A program made the translations under genes and the position numbers. Below are positions 1 to 5,067 of a stretch of DNA of 5,067 nucleotides, piece by piece. The notes below the pieces were generated by a model that saw nothing but the letters and a program-made list of their open reading frames with translations, did not search any database and had not been told where the DNA came from. The DNA is from an uncultured Lachnospiraceae bacterium. Its GTDB lineage: Bacteria; Bacillota; Clostridia; Lachnospirales; Lachnospiraceae. The stretch spans positions 1 to 5,067 of the forward strand of contig CACZNZ010000625.1 in NCBI GenBank assembly GCA_902782625.1, written 5' to 3'. Numbering within the stretch: position 1 is the first letter of the stretch; each line of letters starts with the position of its first letter.

Positions 1-180
1 AGATGTAAATATGATACCATACCGAGCATCCTTTATGTTGAGTTCAAAGCAGACTCATTAAAACTTTTTATCTCTCTGAGTTCTATCTTTTACAAGGTGC
101 GGAAAGCGGAGTATGATAAAGCTGGTCAGAAACAAATTATAGAGACAACGATGGTGATGAATAAAGTTGGAGCAAAATAG
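1..180 (+). CDS. 3' end of an unidentified gene (partial, 59 codons visible)
   Basis: Frame 1 is open from the first base to a TAG at 178-180 and encodes 59 residues, beginning RCKYDTIPSILYVEF and ending TTMVMNKVGAK. The start lies outside the window. The visible tail is mixed hydrophobic and lysine-rich (LKLFISLSSIFYKVRKAEYDK), with no motif I recognise and no convincing membrane helix or catalytic signature. It is followed after three bases by the ATG of a small ORF, which suggests the two are co-transcribed and possibly translationally coupled. Base composition is AT-rich compared with the kinase gene downstream. The evidence for a real gene is the open frame and this tight spacing. A chance open frame of about 60 codons remains possible. 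I assign no function. Confidence 0.5.
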   Translation, partial: RCKYDTIPSILYVEFKADSLKLFISLSSIFYKVRKAEYDKAGQKQIIETTMVMNKVGAK

Positions 181-183
181 CGT

Positions 184-369
184 ATGAACATTTGGATTCC
201 TGACCATTTATTCATAAACGAAGAAAACAAAGATAATGTGTATGTTATTCTCGCCGGTATTCCTGAAACCTGTATCCGCACGAAAGGAATAAAGACATTA
301 AGTGATGCAGTAATTGAAATAGAACAGATAGGCAAAAAATATGTTGCGAAGTATTTGAGAAATAGATAA
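184..369 (+). CDS. Small hypothetical protein (61 aa)
   Basis: ATG start at 184, TAA at 367-369. A GGAG at 169-172, inside the end of the preceding gene, is 11 bases upstream and could serve as ribosome binding site. The protein begins MNIWIPDHLFINEENKDN and continues with a strand-like stretch (VYVILAGIPETCIRTKGI) and a helix-like stretch (LSDAVIEIEQIGKKYVAKYL). That would fit a small soluble alpha/beta protein, but I know no family for it. There is no signal peptide or transmembrane segment. It sits three bases after the previous stop, so the two probably belong to one operon. Its last two codons and stop lie within the first unit of an 18-bp tandem repeat, so the 3' end may have been altered by that duplication. 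An antisense ORF over the same stretch is judged a shadow. Confidence 0.55.
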   Translation: MNIWIPDHLFINEENKDNVYVILAGIPETCIRTKGIKTLSDAVIEIEQIGKKYVAKYLRNR

Positions 370-405
370 GGAAAGTTCAATAGATAAGGAAAGTTCTAAG
401 TTCAA
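363..405 (+). repeat. 18-bp tandem duplication with partial third unit
   Basis: Unit 1 is TAGATAAGGAAAGTTCAA (363-380) and unit 2 is TAGATAAGGAAAGTTCTA (381-398); they match at 17 of 18 positions. AGTTCAA follows at 399-405, repeating the end of unit 1. Each unit carries AAGGAAAG, a Shine-Dalgarno-like purine run (368-375 and 386-393), and the first contains the stop codon of the 61-aa ORF. It looks like a recent slippage or unequal-crossover duplication in a leader region. Whether it affects translation of what follows cannot be seen. Confidence 0.85.
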
Positions 406-441
406 TATGTGTGGATATTACCATACCATAAGTGCATTATG

Positions 442-450
442 TGTTATGAT
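442..450 (+). promoter_or_regulatory. Candidate extended -10 promoter for the kinase gene
   Basis: TGTTATGAT at 442-450 fits an extended -10 element (TGn followed by TATGAT, one mismatch to TATAAT). No good -35 box is seen about 17 bases upstream, which extended -10 promoters tolerate. Transcription would begin near 457, giving a leader of about 30 bases before the ATG at 487. If correct, the GTG at 409 could not be the start on this transcript. AT-rich DNA yields such matches by chance, so this is tentative. Confidence 0.3.
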
Positions 451-486
451 ATCTGTGGAACGGAAAACCACAAAAAGATAAGAAAT

Positions 487-2343
487 ATGTACTACAACCA
501 CGAAGATCTCAACTATATAAACCGAGAACTGTCCGGTGTCTGGCCGGGTTGGACTGCAGTGAAGCTTCTCGGAAGAGGCTCTTTCGGCGCTGTATATGAG
601 ATCAACAGATACATCAGATCTAAAGCAGAAAAAGCAGCCATGAAAGTCATCCGCGTGCCGGGAAGTGACGATGAGATCATGCAGCTTCGGATGAACGGGG
701 TGCCAAATGCGAGCACGGAAGAATACTACGACGACTTGATCGAAGGCATCCAGAACGAGATCACGATCATGCAGAGGCTTGTCGGCAATTCACACCTCGT
801 ATCCTACGAGGACTATTCGATCTGCAAGCGGCAGAACGGGATAGGATGGGATATCTATATCAGGATGGAATTGCTCACTCCTTTGACCGATTATATGGAA
901 GCCTGTCTCCTTGACGAGCCCGCGGCTTTGAAAATGGCGCGTGACATCGCGCTCGGTCTCCGCGACTGCCACAAAAACGGGATTATCCACCGAGATATTA
1001 AGCCTCAGAATATCTTCATCAATGATACGGGGAGCTTTAAGCTGGGTGATTTTGGAGTGTCAAAGGCGATGCCCGGCACTCAAGGTTCCATGTCATTTAA
1101 AGGGACACTCAGCTACATGCCCCCTGAAGTATTCCATATGCAGTCTACGGATGCGAGGTCAGATATCTATTCGCTGGGGTTGGTCCTGTACCAGTGCCTC
1201 AACGACAACAGGCTGCCGTTCCTCTCGGGCAAAATAACGTCGGAGTCCATTGAGACTGCAAGGCAGAGGCGCTTTGCCGGCGAATCTGTGCCTGAACCGG
1301 CTCACGGCTCGGCGGGTCTTAAAGCCATCGCACTAAGAGCCATTGCCGCAGACCCGCAGGAACGATTCCAGTCAGCGAGTGAGATGTATCGCGCGCTGAT
1401 GAGCGTTTACAAAACGGAATATACTTCATATTATCAGGCCGAATTCAGGGAGGAACATGAGCAGAACGTCGGCATCGGCGTGTCTGGCTCTGCGGATACA
1501 AATCATTCTTATTCCAACACGAGAATAGGTTCCGGTGTTGACATACTGTCCACACAAAAAATCCGGGATAATGATTTGAATAATACAAATGTCACCGGCG
1601 GCAATGATTATAATGTGAAAGCCGGCGGCGGCAAAAATCCTGACAGGTTATTCGATGGTCTACTGGGGACCCAATCCTCACCATTGTTAGCAGTCCTGAT
1701 TATTTCGATAATTGCGCTGGCGGCGGCTATTGTGGCTGCAGGAGTACTGTTGCTAAGGAAACCCTCGAAGTCCGGGAGTACAGCAAACAGGGAAACAGGA
1801 AGTGTAATGTATGAAAAATCCGGGGGGGCAGAAGGCAGCAGTTCCGGGAGTGAGGAAGATGGCAGACCTGAGAGTGAGGTATATGAGGAGACCGGGGGAA
1901 AGGTTGAGGAGGAACCAGGCAATACAGTAAATGGTGGATCTGCGAACGCAGCGGAAGAGCATGGGAATGAGGATTCTTATGGTGTTAATAATGAGCCTGA
2001 CAGCGAAGAACCTTTGAGTCCGGATGAGCAGGGATATATTGGAATCAACTGCACAACAGTTACCCCCGAGACGTCCGAAGCCTACAATATTCCTCCCGGC
2101 GTTTACGTGTCCCAAATCTATGCAGGCGGAGGAGCTGCGAATTCTGATCTGCGGGAGAGCGATATTATCACGGGATTTAATGGTAAAACGATCTCCTCCG
2201 TGGAGGATCTTCAGGATGTGCTGCAGTATTACAAAGCAGGCAGGAAAGTGACATTGACAGTTGAAAGAGAAGACGACAGCCATACATATAACGAGCTTTA
2301 CGTCGAAGTGACGCTGGGAACTCGCGATTCCATGGGAGATTAG
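487..2343 (+). CDS. Membrane-anchored Ser/Thr protein kinase with C-terminal PDZ domain
   Basis: Eukaryote-like (Hanks-type) protein kinase of 618 aa from ATG 487; it should transfer phosphate from ATP to Ser/Thr of protein targets. All core motifs are present (numbering from ATG 487): glycine loop GRGSFG (29-34), ATP-anchoring Lys53 in AAMKVI, alphaC Glu91 in QNEI, catalytic loop HRDIKPQN (168-175; Asp170, Lys172, Asn175), DFG (188-190), a Thr/Ser-containing activation segment ending GTLSYMPPE (to 214), SDIYSLG, and the subdomain XI Arg293. The beta3-alphaC segment is long (about 56-85), as in many clostridial kinases. A juxtamembrane stretch of about 80 residues leads to a single hydrophobic helix (about 399-423), an acidic Glu/Gly/Ser/Asn-rich linker (424-514) and a PDZ domain (about 515-600) with the GYIG binding loop and 'SDLRESDIITGFNGKTI'. 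By analogy with PrkC/StkP the kinase is cytoplasmic and the PDZ outside, although RKPSK just after the helix makes topology by charge ambiguous. The frame stays open upstream to GTG 409 (644 aa). I prefer ATG 487 because of residue spacing to the kinase fold, although neither start has a strong ribosome binding site. No PP2C phosphatase gene is in view. Confidence 0.93.
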   Translation: MYYNHEDLNYINRELSGVWPGWTAVKLLGRGSFGAVYEINRYIRSKAEKAAMKVIRVPGSDDEIMQLRMNGVPNASTEEYYDDLIEGIQNEITIMQRLVGNSHLVSYEDYSICKRQNGIGWDIYIRMELLTPLTDYMEACLLDEPAALKMARDIALGLRDCHKNGIIHRDIKPQNIFINDTGSFKLGDFGVSKAMPGTQGSMSFKGTLSYMPPEVFHMQSTDARSDIYSLGLVLYQCLNDNRLPFLSGKITSESIETARQRRFAGESVPEPAHGSAGLKAIALRAIAADPQERFQSASEMYRALMSVYKTEYTSYYQAEFREEHEQNVGIGVSGSADTNHSYSNTRIGSGVDILSTQKIRDNDLNNTNVTGGNDYNVKAGGGKNPDRLFDGLLGTQSSPLLAVLIISIIALAAAIVAAGVLLLRKPSKSGSTANRETGSVMYEKSGGAEGSSSGSEEDGRPESEVYEETGGKVEEEPGNTVNGGSANAAEEHGNEDSYGVNNEPDSEEPLSPDEQGYIGINCTTVTPETSEAYNIPPGVYVSQIYAGGGAANSDLRESDIITGFNGKTISSVEDLQDVLQYYKAGRKVTLTVEREDDSHTYNELYVEVTLGTRDSMGD

Positions 2344-2391
2344 AAGATTAGGGTTCACGGTGACAGGCATTTTTAAACTGTACCCTGTAGA

Positions 2392-2559
2392 ATGGACTAT
2401 TTTTCTTTGCAATCGAGCAAGGATCTTAAAAAAGTCGAGAAGCGCTTTGCGCTTGGTTACCCCATGATAAAGCCGTTTTCTCAAGATGACACGTATTATA
2501 CATCTGATGATTTGACGATCAATCCCTGTAAAGCCTACATTGTTTTGGTTTATGACTGA
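2392..2559 (+). CDS. Short ORF (55 aa), possibly the N-terminal part of the split acidic protein
   Basis: ATG at 2392, TGA at 2557-2559; 48 bases after the kinase stop, so probably in the same transcript. The peptide starts MDYFSLQSSKDLKKVEKRF and ends PCKAYIVLVYD. The YIVLVYD ending looks like a core beta strand cut off abruptly, not a natural C-terminus. The stop overlaps the start of the next ORF, in another frame, by 8 bases. Deleting one base near 2557 would join the frames as VLVYD-ERSTYDDQ and give one protein of about 300 aa. No strong ribosome binding site precedes the ATG, but a stop at 2374-2376 in frame leaves no better upstream start. I recognise no family. Alternatives are an independent small protein coupled to the next gene, or a fragment of a frameshifted gene. 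Confidence 0.55.
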   Translation: MDYFSLQSSKDLKKVEKRFALGYPMIKPFSQDDTYYTSDDLTINPCKAYIVLVYD

Positions 2560-3295
2560 GCGAAGCACATATGATGACCAGTTGGATCCGGCCTCCTTTG
2601 ATAATGAGTTCGTTTCTTATATGGAAAGCCATAATTTGGGATATGATGGATATTTTGAAGCGCTGATGGATGAAGGAACGGAGTTTCATGATGCTTTCAG
2701 ATATCTTATATACCTTGTTGAAGGTGAAAAAGATAAGATCGGACCGTTAATCAAAAGGACAACCGGAAAATATCTTGACGAAATAGAGATCCCTATGACG
2801 GATGTAGAACGACAACATTGGGAAGAATACGCTGAAGTGAGCCCTGATGAATTGGACATGGAAGATATTGAACTGGAATTCCCTGATGATAAAGAATTAA
2901 TGTTCCGCTTATACCTTGCATATTCTGCAGAACACGAAACTGATTCCATCTTTAAAGATTTGTCTCATGAGGATGAGGCAGTCAATGAATTCATCTATGA
3001 AGAGGCTAAAAAGCTGGTCAATCCTGACGAATACGAAAAATGGAAGATGGCATATCTTGATTCTGAATATGCAAAGCTTAAAGATTGCCGTTTTCTGACC
3101 GTCTCATATATGTTTGCAGGGATCGGTGGTTACGACGACGTTATTCCGGAAGAACAATTCGAGAGTTTCATCTGCTGGATCAATGGGAATGGCTCCGCAT
3201 TCTTCACAGGAAAACAAGAATCAACAGAAGAAGAGATCAAGCTGTATATTGCAAAACATGCATATGATGATGGGCCTTCTATTATGGCTGAATGA
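2552..3295 (+). CDS. Acidic protein of unknown function (247 aa), second half of a split gene or coupled partner
   Basis: From ATG 2552 the frame runs 247 codons to TGA 3293-3295; a TTG at 2540 would add four residues. By hand count 62 of 247 residues are Asp/Glu against about 21 Lys/Arg, so the protein is strongly acidic and soluble, with no signal peptide or membrane helix. The mix of helix-like stretches (DAFRYLIYLVEGEKDKIG; AVNEFIYEEAKKLVNPDEYE) with aromatic residues suggests a folded helical domain and not a disordered tail. It has no catalytic motif I can name, and I do not recognise the family. There is no Shine-Dalgarno before 2552 (TTGTTTTGGTTT), so translation must be coupled to the 55-aa ORF it overlaps by 8 bases, or the gene is frameshifted. 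Lying directly behind the kinase, it may be a substrate or regulator of it; that is inference from position only. The gene ends 12 bases before a terminator-like hairpin. Confidence 0.8.
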   Translation: MTERSTYDDQLDPASFDNEFVSYMESHNLGYDGYFEALMDEGTEFHDAFRYLIYLVEGEKDKIGPLIKRTTGKYLDEIEIPMTDVERQHWEEYAEVSPDELDMEDIELEFPDDKELMFRLYLAYSAEHETDSIFKDLSHEDEAVNEFIYEEAKKLVNPDEYEKWKMAYLDSEYAKLKDCRFLTVSYMFAGIGGYDDVIPEEQFESFICWINGNGSAFFTGKQESTEEEIKLYIAKHAYDDGPSIMAE

Positions 3296-3307
3296 ATGGA
3301 TCTGGAT

Positions 3308-3335
3308 GCCCGCCGGGAGCATATTCCCGGCGGGC
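3308..3335 (+). terminator. Perfect GC-rich inverted repeat, probable intrinsic terminator of the kinase operon
   Basis: GCCCGCCGGGA (3308-3318) and TCCCGGCGGGC (3325-3335) are exact reverse complements: an 11-bp stem with a 6-base GCATAT loop, starting 12 bases after the stop of the acidic-protein gene. The following GTTTATA is only a weak T-tract, so termination may be imperfect, but location and stem strength fit an intrinsic terminator for the + transcript. On the - strand the hairpin is not followed by a T-run. Confidence 0.72.
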
Positions 3336-3501
3336 GTTTATACGTTAAGATAATAGGTGTCCCTCCCTTTCGTGCGAAAAAATTCTACTTATTTTTGCCA
3401 TCCTATAGCCCCCACTTGAGACACTATACTCTTCTCATCAATTTCGACGCTTATATCCAAACAGCTTACGGATTACTAATGACTGTATAACATGGACCGG
3501 A
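3336..3501. other. Intergenic region between convergent genes; no gene seen
   Basis: This stretch separates the + hairpin from the stop of the - strand gene. An AT hairpin, AAAAAT (3378-3383) with ATTTTT (3391-3396), flanked by imperfectly paired GC bases, gives a T6 run when read on the - strand. It could act as a weak terminator for the nitrilase gene about 110 bases past its stop. A short + frame starting at 3296 runs through the hairpin and is not believed to be coding. Confidence 0.35.
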
Positions 3502-5067
3502 TCAGGGTTCAGAGTACTCCCATAGTTTCTCCGCATTCTCTACTAACCATTCGTAATTCTTTCTCCAGGAAGCCCTCATGCCGATTTTATTCTTCCAGAT
3601 CGCATCCGGTCCAGACGCTCGACTGAGGTCGATACCGAACGTACCGTTCACCGCCCGGACCACCTGCGAAGTACGGTTCATGCCACACTGGTAGCATTTG
3701 TTGAGATTATCTGACTCGAGAATCACAGCGCAGAAGTTTTCCATTGCCCGTACCTTAAGGATGACAGACAACTTCTCACTGAAGAAAACAGGGTCGATAT
3801 GACCGTGCCGGTTGATGATGATATATTTTCTGTTAGCATATGTCTTGAGCTCTTTCGCGTACAGAAGCAGCTGGACCTTCTCCGCCTTCATGATTTCCAT
3901 GCCGTCCACAAGCAACAAGAAAACGTTGTTATTTCCGACTTTATTGTGATATATGCGATCCGTAAGTTTTTCAGCGGCTTTCAATATTTCTACACTACTA
4001 CCGACCTGCCATGCAAACTGCACGTTCTTATTAACCGTCTCAAACTGGTTGCTGTAATCAGGTTCTGACGCTCCAGTGTCCCTGGTTATCTCGTAGACAT
4101 AAAGACCTCCGGGAATGTTATGCTTTTCTGAGCTGCCGTTCAGGTTCTCCGGCTGCAGCTGTCCGCCGTTCGGATTAAAACCATACACATAATTATGCCC
4201 GTTCTCCTTTGTTCCGTCACCGCCCATGGTGACGAGTACAAAACAGTTATTCTCGATCGCGCGGGCCTTATTATATTTGAACCACTTATCATAGACCACA
4301 TTTCCGCCGGTGCTGTTGACGATCACGTCAATTCCGTAAATCCCATACATTCTGCTGAAGAGCGCATGGTTACAGTCGTAGCATATAGTCATCCCAATCA
4401 GAAACCCTTTGCAGTTGACCGGATCAAAAATAGCCTGTGCCATTGAGGGATAATTCTCAAACTCCAGACAGGAGCTGCCGCACGCCGTGTGCTTAATGTA
4501 TGTACTGATGCTTGTCTCATCCCCTTCCGCGAAGGCATTTGCATAAATACTGAAGATCGTATCGAATTTGTCATGGCTGCTGACAATGACTGCCTTTCCC
4601 AGTTCGCTGCTGAACTTCAGGCACAGCCCGCGGATCTTATCTTCATCTGCCTCTTTTGCAATGTCCATCTCCCTCATCTGGTCCACAAACGGCACATAAC
4701 AATACTCGGGAAAAACAATTATGTCCGTCTCCGCAGATCTTAATAGAGGGAGCATCTTATCGAAGCTCTTTCGGTTCTTCAATTCATTTGTCTGGAGATA
4801 CATCGCGACCTTTATGGATTCCGCCGGCTCAGAGGATGTGACCGCCGCTGTCTTAGAGTTCTCTCTTCTTCCAGTCACTTGATAAATATCGTCCACCTGC
4901 GAATTCTTTCCTGCCGCCTCCGTTACTTCTCCGATTGCCGATTCCAGGATACTGCGGAGCTTTTTTGCCGCACCTTCTTGTTTAAAATCGACCTGTCCAT
5001 GCATGATACGGACAAGCTTATAGCCATTTTGCCAGCATGCGATATCTCTGACACTGTCGTAGTAGGC
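3502..5067 (-). CDS. Multidomain protein with nitrilase (CN-hydrolase) domain, 5' end outside the window
   Basis: The stop is at 3502-3504 and the frame is open to the right edge, 521 residues visible. An internal ATG at 5004 could mimic a start, but coding-like sequence (YYDSVRDIACWQNGYKLVRI) continues upstream of it, so I treat the gene as 5'-partial. Numbering from the edge, residues 1-45 are a possible end of another domain and 50-84 a low-complexity linker. Residues 85 to about 330 are a nitrilase-superfamily domain, with catalytic Glu121 in VFPEY (codon 4705-4707), Lys192 in YIKHTACG (4492-4494) and nucleophile Cys229 in GMTICYD (4381-4383), plus KARAIENNCFVLV, typical for the fold. Such enzymes hydrolyse nitriles, amides or carbamoyl-type C-N bonds; the substrate here is unknown. 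Residues 331-521 form a C-terminal region I cannot assign, ending with FGIDLSRASGPDAIW and GMRASWRKNYEWL. No signal peptide or membrane helix is visible, so it is probably cytoplasmic. It is convergent with the kinase operon and so not co-transcribed with it. Nitrilase domains fused to larger proteins include the DRT type 1 (UG1) reverse transcriptases. The deciding N-terminus is not in view. Confidence 0.88.
   Translation of the reverse strand, partial: AYYDSVRDIACWQNGYKLVRIMHGQVDFKQEGAAKKLRSILESAIGEVTEAAGKNSQVDDIYQVTGRRENSKTAAVTSSEPAESIKVAMYLQTNELKNRKSFDKMLPLLRSAETDIIVFPEYCYVPFVDQMREMDIAKEADEDKIRGLCLKFSSELGKAVIVSSHDKFDTIFSIYANAFAEGDETSISTYIKHTACGSSCLEFENYPSMAQAIFDPVNCKGFLIGMTICYDCNHALFSRMYGIYGIDVIVNSTGGNVVYDKWFKYNKARAIENNCFVLVTMGGDGTKENGHNYVYGFNPNGGQLQPENLNGSSEKHNIPGGLYVYEITRDTGASEPDYSNQFETVNKNVQFAWQVGSSVEILKAAEKLTDRIYHNKVGNNNVFLLLVDGMEIMKAEKVQLLLYAKELKTYANRKYIIINRHGHIDPVFFSEKLSVILKVRAMENFCAVILESDNLNKCYQCGMNRTSQVVRAVNGTFGIDLSRASGPDAIWKNKIGMRASWRKNYEWLVENAEKLWEYSEP

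Noticed and set aside
407..481. 24-codon leader ORF from ATG 407
   Set aside because: Spacing from the AAGGAAAG motif is long (about 13 bases) and the peptide has no attenuator-like codon run. Kept only as a point in the start-site finding, not as a gene.
2349..2385. Split stem between the kinase and the acidic protein: AGGGT and ACAG pairing with CTGTACCCT
   Set aside because: The 5' arm is interrupted by eight bases and the pairing is short, so it is not stronger than expected by chance. There is no T-tract to make a terminator.
1753..2568. Long open frame of 271 codons on the - strand opposite the kinase linker and PDZ
   Set aside because: It lies antisense to well-supported coding sequence with clear domains; its translation is rich in Ile, Cys and Arg with no recognisable domain. 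It is a shadow of the codon pattern on the + strand.
3296..3490. 64-codon + frame starting directly after the acidic-protein stop
   Set aside because: It runs through the terminator-like hairpin, has no ribosome binding site of its own, and the translation looks random.
3799..4068. 89-codon + frame opposite the nitrilase C-terminal region, and similar + frames at 4195-4446 and 4489-4743
   Set aside because: All are antisense to the long - strand frame that carries the nitrilase catalytic triad; none shows a ribosome binding site or motif.
4939..5004. ATG 5004 as the true start of the nitrilase gene (500 aa)
   Set aside because: The frame continues open and coding-like to the window edge, no Shine-Dalgarno-like purine run precedes this ATG, and the residues on both sides read as one continuous segment.
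1..5067. CRISPR array, tRNA, rRNA, insertion sequence or riboswitch
   Set aside because: No regularly spaced repeats, cloverleaf, transposase motifs or terminal inverted repeats were seen by eye; the only repeat is the 18-bp tandem pair.

Overview
The window reads as a chromosomal accessory region of a low-to-mid GC Firmicute, most likely a gut-type Clostridia member (Lachnospiraceae or Oscillospiraceae-like). This rests mainly on the kinase: the spacing of its N-lobe, the long beta3-alphaC insert and the 'WDIYIRMELLTPL' segment are, from memory, typical of eukaryote-like kinases in such genomes. No ribosomal, tRNA or other marker gene is present, so the taxonomy is inference.

Layout, left to right. 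(1) Positions 1-369 hold the end of an unidentified gene and a small 61-codon ORF three bases behind it, both on + and visibly AT-richer than what follows. (2) Positions 363-405 hold an 18-bp tandem duplication that overlaps the small ORF's stop, followed by a candidate extended -10 promoter. (3) Positions 487-2343 (+) encode a membrane-anchored Ser/Thr protein kinase with complete catalytic motifs, one transmembrane helix and a C-terminal HtrA-like PDZ domain in place of the usual PASTA repeats. (4) Positions 2392-3295 (+) hold a very acidic protein of unknown function. It is split over two frames (55 + 247 aa, 8-nt overlap), which looks like either a frameshifted gene of about 300 aa or a coupled pair. 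(5) A perfect 11-bp GC-rich inverted repeat at 3308-3335 probably ends the + transcript. (6) On the - strand, converging on it, is the 3' part of a large gene (stop at 3502, open through the right edge). It encodes a nitrilase (CN-hydrolase) domain with an intact Glu-Lys-Cys triad, a C-terminal region of about 190 aa that I cannot assign, and an N-terminal segment that faintly resembles the end of a restriction-endonuclease-like fold.

Working picture: the kinase and the acidic protein probably form one transcription unit, with the acidic protein a possible substrate or partner (inference). The nitrilase protein is separately transcribed. Nitrilase domains fused into large multidomain proteins occur in some defence proteins, notably the UG1/DRT type 1 reverse transcriptases. 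An anti-phage or conflict role is therefore possible, but nothing inside the window proves it.
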